Origin: Flavobacterium sp. J49
GTDB taxonomy: Bacteria; Bacteroidota; Bacteroidia; Flavobacteriales; Flavobacteriaceae
NCBI RefSeq assembly: GCF_011742145.1
Contig: NZ_JAAQQU010000038.1
Location: 92,883-156,882 of the forward strand
DNA: 64,000 nt
Reading direction: 5' to 3'
Within the stretch, counting starts at the first letter, position 1. Each line of letters begins with the position of its first letter. The notes below the pieces were generated by a model. It saw only the letters and a list, made by a program, of their open reading frames with translations. It ran no database searches and was not told the origin of the DNA. Shown in pieces: positions 17,128 through 25,611 of the stretch. Position numbers and translations under genes: made by a program.

Positions 17128-18661
17128 GCTTTAATGTAATGGCCCAAAAAACACTGGTATTCCATTTTTTTTTAAACAATTTAATATACCCCAAAGGATT
17201 CTTTAAAAAACTTTTGTTGAGATTCTTGAAGAAAATCGTGGTTTTATAACTTCGCAATTGTTCCGGCGTATCATACAACAGTCGGAACAACATCACGGTT
17301 GGTGACGGTTTGGGTTGGATTACTTCGTGTTGCCAACGCAAAATTGGTTTCGTTCTGAATCCGCCCATCGGTGCTTTTAAGTGTAAAATATTGGAGGAAG
17401 AAATATACAAAATATCAAATCCTTTTTGGCGCAATTGCATCCCAAAATCATTGTCTTCGCCAAAACCAAATTCGTAACCCATATTAAATCGCAATCCTTG
17501 AAGACAAGTACTTTTTACAAAAGCGTGACCCGCACCAAAAACGGTAAATTGCTTGGGTGCTTGACGTTCTATGGTTTGTGTTTTCAAATGACACGCCACC
17601 AAAAACACTTCATTTCCGGTTGACCTAAAAGTGTCCAAAGCCTTTTCGAGTAAATCATTGCCAAAAACAATATCGTCATCGGCCATAAAGCAAAATTCGC
17701 TCGTGATCAATTCCAAGCCCATATTTCGCGCATTACAAGCACCGGCTTGATGGGTAAATCGGTGTTTGATGGTAAAAGGCCAAGCAGTATTTTGGATGAA
17801 ATCCAATTCAGAAACGCTGTCTGCAATTGGATTTTGTTCAATAATGACAACGTTGGTCGGCAAATGCGTTTGTGCGGCTAAATTCTTGAGCACGTCCAAC
17901 AAATATTGTTTGCGACCAATCGTGGGAATCAGTACATCAATCGTGCCTTTTTCTACTGTCGTTTTGGTTGAATTTAATGGTATTTGATTGAGCCGAATCG
18001 GGTTAAAAGTTCGCTTTTTATAAAACAAAGAAAACAGCAACGGCAGCAACGGAAATCGCTTTTCAAACAGCACCAAATTAAAGAACAAAAGGAAAATCCA
18101 ACGCGTTCGGTAATGCTGTTTGGTAAATTTAAAAAGAGTATAAAGACTTGTGGTCTTTAGTGGCATTTCAGCGGTTTTGCCACGGAGTAATTTGGGTTCC
18201 GAATAGCACAACAAACCGTGAACGATGGCTCTTTTGGCCAAAGAATGCAGAAAATAATCCAAGTCATTTTCTGGCTTCAAATAAGGTTGACAAGCTTTTA
18301 GTGCCGAAGCATGAATAGCACCAACCTGACTACTCATTTGCCAAGTGGCGTATCGAACTTCTTTGTTTATTTTGATAAAAGGAGAATCTTCGATATACCC
18401 CAATTCTCTTCCGAAATAATCCGAAGACGAAGGATTAAAGGAAAAAAGCAACTTTTTATGGTGAAACAGGTTTTCAATCGAATTGACATTCAAGTTGTCT
18501 GCCAACCTTTGGTGACACCAAACCAATAGTTCATCTTCAAATTTATCCGCCAAATCAAGCAATACTGCAACCACATTCCGATTTTTGAAAGTCGAAAAGT
18601 CAATCGCTTCGGCTGAAACGACGTTAGTTACTTTTGATTGATTGTGATAAATTATAATCAT
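17120..18661 (-). CDS. Glycosyltransferase family 2 with long N-terminal extension
   Basis: 513 residues, about 200 more than an ordinary GT2. The catalytic GT-A domain begins near 240 (GTIDVLIPTIGRKQYLLDVL) and holds CFMADDDIVFG near 325-335 and EFGFGEDNDFGMQLRQKGF. The first 180 residues are not recognisable as a standard domain, although their layout recalls a degenerate GT-A fold; a hydrophobic stretch (about 188-214) separates the parts. It may be a fusion of an inactive and an active domain, which is inference. Confidence 0.85.
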   Translation of the reverse strand: MIIIYHNQSKVTNVVSAEAIDFSTFKNRNVVAVLLDLADKFEDELLVWCHQRLADNLNVNSIENLFHHKKLLFSFNPSSSDYFGRELGYIEDSPFIKINKEVRYATWQMSSQVGAIHASALKACQPYLKPENDLDYFLHSLAKRAIVHGLLCYSEPKLLRGKTAEMPLKTTSLYTLFKFTKQHYRTRWIFLLFFNLVLFEKRFPLLPLLFSLFYKKRTFNPIRLNQIPLNSTKTTVEKGTIDVLIPTIGRKQYLLDVLKNLAAQTHLPTNVVIIEQNPIADSVSELDFIQNTAWPFTIKHRFTHQAGACNARNMGLELITSEFCFMADDDIVFGNDLLEKALDTFRSTGNEVFLVACHLKTQTIERQAPKQFTVFGAGHAFVKSTCLQGLRFNMGYEFGFGEDNDFGMQLRQKGFDILYISSSNILHLKAPMGGFRTKPILRWQHEVIQPKPSPTVMLFRLLYDTPEQLRSYKTTIFFKNLNKSFLKNPLGYIKLFKKKWNTSVFWAITLKHE

Positions 18662-18671
18662 GAAACTTTAT

Positions 18672-19475
18672 TTATTTCAAATTCGGTCCGGCAAAGGTTA
18701 TGATTTCATTGCCTCTGAAAGTGACTGTCTTGTACGGATAATTCATTTGGCGGAAAAAAGCTTCCACTTTGATATACGTTTTCTCGCCATTGACCACGTG
18801 ATAAGATGCGATGGCAAAGTTCGGTTGTAACGTTTTAATGGTATTCACACAACCGTCAAGCGCTTCTATTTCGGCACCTTCGATGTCCATTTTGATAAAG
18901 TCGAGTTTTTGAATATGGTTATTTTTAACCCAATCGTCAATAGTAACCGCTTGTTTTTTGACACAATGTTCGGTATCGGGCATCCACACCGCAGAAGAAC
19001 CCACAGTTCCGGCTTCGTAAAAATCGATCCATTCATTTTTATCCCAAAGCAACAAATCTTCAATCTTGATATTGTCTGTCAAATCCGGATTCAAAGCCCT
19101 ATTTTTTTGGATTCGCTCGATATTGAATGTATCCGGCTCAAAGGCAAATACTTTTCCGCTTTTCCCCACCAATTTGGAGAAAAAAATCGTCAAATGGCCA
19201 CAATTGGCTCCGGCATCAATGACCACATCGCCCGATTTTACGGTATAAAAATGTTGGTAATAGTCAAAATCCGCCACTATCGGATACAAAGCCTCATGGG
19301 TGATTAGTGTAGTGTTTTGAAAACCGGTTTTATACACCAATCTTTCTTTTCCTTCCACCAAATCAAAGGTCACTTTATTAGGTTTCAACAGTCTGTAATA
19401 AAAAAGTTTCAGCTGTTCTTTGGCGTTGCCTTTGGGCATCAAACTACTGAGTATTTTCTTGAGTGCTTTTTTCAT
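18672..19475 (-). CDS. FkbM-family methyltransferase
   Basis: 267 residues. The SAM-binding core reads VVIDAGANCGHLTIFFSKLVGKSG, KVFAFEPD and KLDFIKMDIEGAEIEALDG, the standard FkbM motifs. Members in glycan loci usually O-methylate sugars. The ATG overlaps the gene downstream in the run (TGATG-like spacing), so the two are probably coupled. One of three FkbM genes here. Confidence 0.9.
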   Translation of the reverse strand: MKKALKKILSSLMPKGNAKEQLKLFYYRLLKPNKVTFDLVEGKERLVYKTGFQNTTLITHEALYPIVADFDYYQHFYTVKSGDVVIDAGANCGHLTIFFSKLVGKSGKVFAFEPDTFNIERIQKNRALNPDLTDNIKIEDLLLWDKNEWIDFYEAGTVGSSAVWMPDTEHCVKKQAVTIDDWVKNNHIQKLDFIKMDIEGAEIEALDGCVNTIKTLQPNFAIASYHVVNGEKTYIKVEAFFRQMNYPYKTVTFRGNEIITFAGPNLK

Positions 19476-20617
19476 CGGATTAGTTTTTGATAGAAAGCAG
19501 CACTTTGTTGGGCTACCACTTGGATACTGAATTTTTGTTGCACTTTGGCTTTGGCCGCTGTGCCAATTTGATTTCTTAGTGAGGCATTTTCAAGCAAGGC
19601 GTTTATTTTTTCGGCGTAGGCTTGGTGCGCTTTGGGATTCACTAAAAATCCGTTGACGCCATCGTCAATTACTTCTTTGGCCCAACCGATTTCCGAAGCG
19701 ACAATAGCCTTTTGCATTGCCATCGCTTCTATCCAGGAAACCGGCAAAGCTTCGGCAAATGTGGGAAAAACACAAACGGTGGAAGCATTGATATGCGTCT
19801 TCATTTGGTCATAAGGCACGCTTCCCAAATAAGTTACGTTTTGAAATGCATCGGCATCAAACAGCGGTTGCATCATTGCCCAAACCGAAGAATTGCCGGT
19901 GGTAATATCCGCAGCGTCTCGGCCGATAAGGACTAATTTGGCCTGCTTATTTTGCTTATATACTTCATTAAAAATCAGCGGCAATTCGAGTGAACCCTTT
20001 TTCCGAATTAAAGTGCCAAAGTATAAAATGGTATCCTCCTCTGTGTTATTATTTGTTGCTGCAACCGAAAAATCATCCAAATCAATGCCATTCGGAATGA
20101 CGGTAAAATCGTTTGACAAAGCCAATAATTCTTTGGTCACTGTGGCTGTATATTGACTGACTGAAAGCCAAGCATCGGCGTTTTGCAGTGCCTTTTTTTC
20201 TCTGAATTTATTGAGAAACTTCACCGGTCGTTGGTCTAAATGACAAAAATAAGTGTCGCTGCCGTGAAGTTTAATCACCAATGGACATTTCAGTTGGATA
20301 TTGGAAGTAATTCCGGTCCAATCCGCAGCTTCAACGATATCAATTTCGCCTTTGTCTACCAAATCATTAATCCGTTTTTGAATCTTTTTTTGGGTCAAAA
20401 TTCTCGAAAATCCTTTGAGTTTTCGGTTTTTGATTTTATAAAATGTCAATCCGGCATCAGTAAAAGTTTCGTCTTGGTCTTGGCCATAAATCACAATCGT
20501 AACTTGGTGACCCAATTGGAGTAAGCCTTTGCTTAAATTCAGGATACTCGTCCCTATTCCGGCCGAAAAACCGGTTTTGGCATGAGGATATTCAGAAGTC
20601 AGGAAGGCTATTTTCAT
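19472..20617 (-). CDS. Glycosyltransferase family 4
   Basis: 381 residues, GT-B. KIAFLTSEYPHAKTGFSAGIGTSI at the N-terminus, GSDTYFCHLDQRP in the acceptor domain, and ILYFGTLIRKKGSLELPLIF plus EALPVSWIEAMAMQKAIVASEIG in the donor domain identify GT4. It overlaps the FkbM gene downstream by 4 bp. Confidence 0.91.
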   Translation of the reverse strand: MKIAFLTSEYPHAKTGFSAGIGTSILNLSKGLLQLGHQVTIVIYGQDQDETFTDAGLTFYKIKNRKLKGFSRILTQKKIQKRINDLVDKGEIDIVEAADWTGITSNIQLKCPLVIKLHGSDTYFCHLDQRPVKFLNKFREKKALQNADAWLSVSQYTATVTKELLALSNDFTVIPNGIDLDDFSVAATNNNTEEDTILYFGTLIRKKGSLELPLIFNEVYKQNKQAKLVLIGRDAADITTGNSSVWAMMQPLFDADAFQNVTYLGSVPYDQMKTHINASTVCVFPTFAEALPVSWIEAMAMQKAIVASEIGWAKEVIDDGVNGFLVNPKAHQAYAEKINALLENASLRNQIGTAAKAKVQQKFSIQVVAQQSAAFYQKLIR

Positions 20618-20621
20618 ATTC

Positions 20622-21605
20622 CTATTTTTTCATCCAAACACAAGAAATGTTTCGACCATTGGTTTGATTTTCGGCAATCAATTGACTTTCTTCTGCCTTA
20701 AAACTTTCGATTAAATCACTTTTCAAGTACCCAAAAAAACCATAGGAACGCATTTGCAACAATTCAAAATTTTGCAATTGGCTTTTCAAAAACTGTAAAG
20801 AAATGCCTTTGTTCGCAGAATCGGTTTTGGTTTCCACATGGATATCGGTAACCGACCAAATCTCGTCGGCAGTCATGCGCTTTTTGATGGTTTTCTCCGC
20901 CAACAATTGATCGTTAATTAAGTCGATATAATCTTTTCTCCCTAAAAGGCGCTTGAAGGATTTGAGTAACTTCTTCGGAATAAAATCGGTAATTTTTTTC
21001 TTTTTTGGTAAAGCTTCGAGGGCTTTTTCATAACGTTTTCTCCGGTTCAAATATTCCGCTTCATTGATGGCATCTCCATTCGGGTCTTGTAAATGAATTA
21101 AAATCCCGCCCGAAGTCAACGCCTTATCCACCTGACTCAAAAAAGTTTCTAAATCAGGTATGTGGTGCAACACCGAACTGATGATGATAACATCAAATTT
21201 TTCGGTCAGCGATGCTAAATAGCCATTAACTGTTTTATAGGGTTTGCCCCAGGTCTTGGCTTTGGCTTCGGCAAAACGCAACATATTAGGCGAAGTGTCC
21301 AGTAAAGTCACTTGGCTAATGTGTGCTCCGAGTTTTGAATTGAGTAAAATTTGAGAACTCAAACCTGTACCACAACCAATGTCGAGCAAGCTGAGTGCTT
21401 TGCTTTGTATATTTTTTTGAGTCATCAAATCGCCAACCAACAAATCAATCTGCTCTTGTAAACTTCCCCACATGTCGGTGTGCATTGCATCATAATGTTG
21501 GGCTTCAAAATCATGAAACACGATATTGATTCTTTCCTGAAATTGCTCCGGAGAAAGAGTGCTTCCTGTTTTTTGTATTAAAGGCAATAACGATTGGTAG
21601 GACAT
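20622..21605 (-). CDS. Class I SAM-dependent methyltransferase
   Basis: 327 residues. The motif I loop LLDIGCGTGLSSQIL, VTLLDTSPNMLRFAE and FDVIIISSVLHHIPDLETFL give a complete Methyltransf_11/25-type core (about 70-180). The C-terminal 140 residues are basic and helical and hold no recognised domain. In this context it probably methylates a sugar or glycan terminus, which could act as a chain-length or end signal for ABC-exported O-antigens; that role is inference. Confidence 0.85.
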   Translation of the reverse strand: MSYQSLLPLIQKTGSTLSPEQFQERINIVFHDFEAQHYDAMHTDMWGSLQEQIDLLVGDLMTQKNIQSKALSLLDIGCGTGLSSQILLNSKLGAHISQVTLLDTSPNMLRFAEAKAKTWGKPYKTVNGYLASLTEKFDVIIISSVLHHIPDLETFLSQVDKALTSGGILIHLQDPNGDAINEAEYLNRRKRYEKALEALPKKKKITDFIPKKLLKSFKRLLGRKDYIDLINDQLLAEKTIKKRMTADEIWSVTDIHVETKTDSANKGISLQFLKSQLQNFELLQMRSYGFFGYLKSDLIESFKAEESQLIAENQTNGRNISCVWMKK

Positions 21606-21628
21606 GATGTAAAATATAGTTAGAACAA

Positions 21629-22192
21629 TTAGTTGATTTTGCTTTGAATATAATAGTCAGACAAGTCTTTGTCGATGATCATTGCTGCTGCAGGAAGTAC
21701 GGTTTTACCCTCCGGAATGTCTTGGGTAATTACCGAGTTGGCACCGATGGTCACTTTATTCCCAACCGTAATTTTTCCAAAAACTCCGGCATTCGGCCCG
21801 ATAAAAACTTCATTGCCTATCGTTGGCACGCCCATTTTTTTGCCATAATTACTCACGCCAATGGTAATTCCTTGGGAAATGTTGCAATTGTCACCAATCA
21901 CACTATCGCCGTGAATGACTACGTTACCAAAATGACCGATATAAAATCCTTTGCCTATTTGCGTTCGGTACGAAATATCAAAACCATACTTGACTTTTAG
22001 TCTTCTAAGCCACAAAAAATAAAAGTAAAACAACAATCGGTTGCGTCTACGGTAATGTTGCACCAAACGAAAAATGGTCATGTATTTCAATCCGGGATTT
22101 GGGCTTATGATAAAAACGTCAAACAAAACCCCAATGGTAATTTTGTGAATACCACAGCGTTTGTAATCAGATAAAATATATTCTTTTGCCAT
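21629..22192 (-). CDS. Serine acetyltransferase-like hexapeptide O-acetyltransferase
   Basis: 187 residues. After a helical N-terminus (YMTIFRLVQHYRRRNRLL) the chain forms a left-handed beta helix: GKGFYIGHFGNVVIHG, GDNCNISQGITIGV and GNKVTIGANSVITQDIP. This is the LbH_SAT layout without the long CysE N-terminal domain, as found in many capsule and O-antigen acetyltransferases. A paralogue lies at 60175. Acceptor sugar unknown. Confidence 0.88.
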   Translation of the reverse strand: MAKEYILSDYKRCGIHKITIGVLFDVFIISPNPGLKYMTIFRLVQHYRRRNRLLFYFYFLWLRRLKVKYGFDISYRTQIGKGFYIGHFGNVVIHGDSVIGDNCNISQGITIGVSNYGKKMGVPTIGNEVFIGPNAGVFGKITVGNKVTIGANSVITQDIPEGKTVLPAAAMIIDKDLSDYYIQSKIN

Positions 22193-22193
22193 T

Positions 22194-23594
22194 TTATTTT
22201 TTACAGATTTCCTCTATTGCAGTCCAAATTCTTTCCGAAGCGGATTGCGGCGGATGTTGGGTGATTTTTTCAAACCATTGTTTGGCGTTGGCAATCACGT
22301 TTTCAGCTTTGTTATCTAATGTCTTTGCAATGCAATCCTCAATTTCATTAGGATGGTTAATCCAAAAAACGGAATCTTTACTCGGCATCGACCTGAAATG
22401 GATGAATTGGTAAATATTTTTCACCGACCATTTAGGATATTGTGCATTCGGCACTTCATAATTGATATAACCGCAAGGCTTGTTGAAAGACACATAGTCA
22501 AACACCATTGAAGAACCTAGGTTAATTACCATTTCAGTGTGGGCTATGGTATTCATTTGCAGCGCTAAATCAGCTTTGGTAGGTGAAATGTCGTGCCAAG
22601 CCTCTCCTTTTTTCTCCCACTTGGGAATAATGCTGGTGATAACGTCTTGGTATTGTTCCAATACCGCATCAAATCGATTGGAAAAATCCACCGGACATCT
22701 TCTGAAAATGATGCCTAAATTATGTCCTTGTTGGTTCAGCCTAACCACTGCAGCAGCGGTATCCGACAAATAGGTTGGATCATTGGGAGAAGTAGTCACA
22801 TCATCACCCGAAAAACAGAGGTATTTTTTATTTAAATCCAAATGGTGCTCGTTGAAAAACACTTCTTTGGAAACCAGTAATTCTTTTTCGGTGTGGGTTT
22901 CAAACTGTGGTGTTCCCGTAACCCTGATTTGACTTTCTTTGACGTGCGGATAGTAATACAACAATTCGCCTTTCATGTGTTCACTCCACACAAAATAGTA
23001 ATCGGTTTCTACAATCTTGGTGGCTTTGGGCAAATTGTCCCAAGAGAAAATAAACGTGGCGGTTGGAATTCCCAAATCCTGAGCGGCCAGTATCGGAGCT
23101 ACAGCCAACATGGTTCTCTGGTTCGTACAAAAAACCAAATCGGGGTTTTCTTTTTTCAGGGTTTCTAAGCTGTCAAAGTAGAGTTTGGTTTTTCGCTCTT
23201 GTTTGGCGATGCTTTTTTTGATGCGCTCCAGTCCTTTTTCTGAATTGTTAAAAAGAACCAATCCTTCTTTGTAAAGGCTTTTTAGGGTTGATTTTACATT
23301 GGAATACGAAAACGGAAATCGGTAATACTTGTAAATAGTATCATTGGATTTCTTGATATTTAAGTTTAATTCTATTCGGGTTTGAGCCATCTTCAATAGG
23401 TCGGTCATCGGATGTGCTTTGGCATTTTGGAAACGTATTTCTTTGAAGCCCAACTCACTCAAATCAAAAAGGGTATTGTTCCAAAAAGTAATGTCAATCC
23501 CTTTTTGTAAACCAATTTTATGAAAATTTGTAAAAGAAAAATTTCTCAGTCCGACACCATCCGGAAGAAGTATGAATATTTTTTTGTTTTGCAT
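22194..23594 (-). CDS. Putative GT-B glycosyltransferase (UDP-GT / CDP-glycerol-transferase-like)
   Basis: 466 residues. The N-terminus IFILLPDGVGLRNFSFTNFH, the middle DLVFCTNQRTMLAVAPILAAQDLGIP and the C-terminal INLGSSMVFDYVSFNKPCGYINYE resemble GT-B enzymes of the surface-carbohydrate type, with a Ser-Ser-Phe nucleotide-binding loop like that of CDP-glycerol glycerophosphotransferases. I cannot place it in one CAZy family. Since the locus makes a CMP-activated nonulosonate and no known sialyltransferase is visible, this is one of the possible candidates for that transfer (inference). Confidence 0.65.
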   Translation of the reverse strand: MQNKKIFILLPDGVGLRNFSFTNFHKIGLQKGIDITFWNNTLFDLSELGFKEIRFQNAKAHPMTDLLKMAQTRIELNLNIKKSNDTIYKYYRFPFSYSNVKSTLKSLYKEGLVLFNNSEKGLERIKKSIAKQERKTKLYFDSLETLKKENPDLVFCTNQRTMLAVAPILAAQDLGIPTATFIFSWDNLPKATKIVETDYYFVWSEHMKGELLYYYPHVKESQIRVTGTPQFETHTEKELLVSKEVFFNEHHLDLNKKYLCFSGDDVTTSPNDPTYLSDTAAAVVRLNQQGHNLGIIFRRCPVDFSNRFDAVLEQYQDVITSIIPKWEKKGEAWHDISPTKADLALQMNTIAHTEMVINLGSSMVFDYVSFNKPCGYINYEVPNAQYPKWSVKNIYQFIHFRSMPSKDSVFWINHPNEIEDCIAKTLDNKAENVIANAKQWFEKITQHPPQSASERIWTAIEEICKK

Positions 23595-23658
23595 TCCTGT
23601 TTTTCAATTGAAGTCTCAAATATCTCTATTTTAGAGTTAATATGAAAGTAAATGAATG

Positions 23659-24747
23659 CTAAAATGTACGGCTCGGATAATATTTATTGCGATAATTAAG
23701 GAAAAACTTTTCAATTCTGTAAGTCATGATAAAACCCGAAATGACAGAGATTGTAAATACAATCGGAAAAGCTGCAAAACGATTAGTAATCGGTAGAAAA
23801 CCAAAACAATAAATCACCATGGAGTGAATCACATAAATCGAATAAGAACAAAAACCTATTTTACTGATAAAATTTACCACCGTTTCCGTAAAAAGTTGGT
23901 TCAGTTGCTTGTTCACATTGGCATCAATTAAAAAATGTACCAGCAAAATTCCGAAAGAAATATAAAGCATCGTAAACCCAATTGTTTTCACGAAGAAAGA
24001 ATCTCCGGGCGCTATAAAAGGTGTAAAGGAAAGCAACGCTAAGGAAAGCCAAAGTAATTTAGACTTGTGCGTTAGATAAAAAGTCGCCAAAGCTTCTCTT
24101 CTGAAATGATACCAAAACGAAACCAACACGCCAAACAATAACGAATCTATCCTCAAGTGTGACATGGTCATATTTCGCGCTGTGTCGTCGGGAAATTGGA
24201 TGTTGGCTACTATTCTTAAAAGAAAAACCAACACCAAAACCGCTACCAAGTATTTTTCAAAAGCTGAGATTTTATTCGGTAATATTTCAAAACGGAGGAT
24301 TTTTTTATTGAAAACCAACCACAATACTAAGGCTAAGCCAAAATAAAAATGTTCTTCAACCGCCAACGACCAACTCGCGGCATAGGCATAACCCCAACCC
24401 AAAGCATAATTCTGAACAAAAATCAACTCGTAAAAAGCTTTTTCTAAATCGAATTTGTGGAGTATGATTCTCGGAATAATGTAGAGAACGTAAGTCAGAT
24501 AAAAGATAGGATAAATTTTGAAACCGCGTCGGATTAAAAACAATTTGGCATTAATGGAACCAAACTTTTGGTATTCTTTAAACAACAAACCCGAGACCAA
24601 AAAACCGCTGAGCACAAAGAACAAATCGACCCCAATCCAGCCCATCGTTTCCAAAAAATCAAACAAAACTTGATGGCGAAACAACACTAAAATAATAGCG
24701 ATGCCGCGCAAAAAGTCGAGTTCTCTTAATCGGTTTAGGGTTGACAT
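23659..24747 (-). CDS. Acyltransferase family 3 (OafA/YrhL-like)
   Basis: 362 residues with about ten membrane segments. LRELDFLRGIAIILVLFRHQ and GVDLFFVLSGFLVSGLLFKE are the acyltransferase-3 signatures, with the conserved R and H of the catalytic region. It would O-acetylate glycan sugars from a membrane-embedded acetyl donor. The start overlaps the stop of the gene upstream (TAATG). Confidence 0.9.
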   Translation of the reverse strand: MSTLNRLRELDFLRGIAIILVLFRHQVLFDFLETMGWIGVDLFFVLSGFLVSGLLFKEYQKFGSINAKLFLIRRGFKIYPIFYLTYVLYIIPRIILHKFDLEKAFYELIFVQNYALGWGYAYAASWSLAVEEHFYFGLALVLWLVFNKKILRFEILPNKISAFEKYLVAVLVLVFLLRIVANIQFPDDTARNMTMSHLRIDSLLFGVLVSFWYHFRREALATFYLTHKSKLLWLSLALLSFTPFIAPGDSFFVKTIGFTMLYISFGILLVHFLIDANVNKQLNQLFTETVVNFISKIGFCSYSIYVIHSMVIYCFGFLPITNRFAAFPIVFTISVISGFIMTYRIEKFFLNYRNKYYPSRTF

Positions 24748-25610
24748 TACAGTAAATTTTGGTTGATTCCTATGGTCAATTCTCCTGAATTGAAGAACTC
24801 AAAATCATAGTTCCTAAGCACTTCATAAATCGCTTCCCTACAATCAAACTCATCGTGAATTTCAATGGCTACACATTTGGTATTTGCCAAATAGGACACG
24901 TCTGCTTTGGATGACGTCAGCACTTCTTTTTCCGAACCTTCAATATCAATTTTAAGGATATCTATAGTTTGAAAGTGGTTTTTCTCCATCAGATAATTAA
25001 TGGAATAAGCTCTTAAATTAGTCTCCGTGGCAGTTTCCTCCACGCGAAATGACCAATCGTTTTGATCTCTAAAATCGCTTACAATTCTTAAAAACGAATT
25101 CGTACTCCAAACACCGCCTTTTACTTTTTCTGTGGCGATAACTCCATTGGCTGAAAGGTTAAAAGACATCGTTTCAAAATTGGAATCATCGGGTTCAATG
25201 GTAATAAAACGGGAGTCTGGAAAAAAGGTAGAAAAGTAAACTGAAGTCAGACCAATATTGCTTCCGGCATCAATAAAATTCAACTTCTTATCGTTGGGAA
25301 AATGCTTTTGAAAAACTTCCACAACCGGTTTGTATTCCATGTAACGGTAGATTTGGCTAAACACATCCATATCGCTGGAAGGTCTTTTTCTGATTTTTAA
25401 AGTAACACCCAAATCGGGATAAGCAGACACAAAATCCTTGGTGCTTTCTTGTTTTAAAAAGCCCTTAAAACTAATCAAGTGAAAATAAAACTCATTGAGT
25501 TGTCGTTCCTTTTCAGTGGTTTTCAAATGCAATACACGCTTGAGCAAATACCGAAGTATCAGTAGTCGATTGGCCCAATTTAATCGATAGAGCTGTGTTA
25601 TTTTTTGCAT
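24747..25610 (-). CDS. FkbM-family methyltransferase
   Basis: 287 residues. LNFIDAGSNIGLTSVYFSTFF, FITIEPDDSNFETM and IDILKIDIEGSEKEVLTSSKADV form the FkbM SAM-binding core in the C-terminal two thirds. The N-terminal 90 residues are basic and helical. Second of three FkbM genes in this half; its stop is shared with the acyltransferase start and only 1 bp separates it from asnB. Confidence 0.9.
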   Translation of the reverse strand: MQKITQLYRLNWANRLLILRYLLKRVLHLKTTEKERQLNEFYFHLISFKGFLKQESTKDFVSAYPDLGVTLKIRKRPSSDMDVFSQIYRYMEYKPVVEVFQKHFPNDKKLNFIDAGSNIGLTSVYFSTFFPDSRFITIEPDDSNFETMSFNLSANGVIATEKVKGGVWSTNSFLRIVSDFRDQNDWSFRVEETATETNLRAYSINYLMEKNHFQTIDILKIDIEGSEKEVLTSSKADVSYLANTKCVAIEIHDEFDCREAIYEVLRNYDFEFFNSGELTIGINQNLL

Positions 25611-25611
25611 A

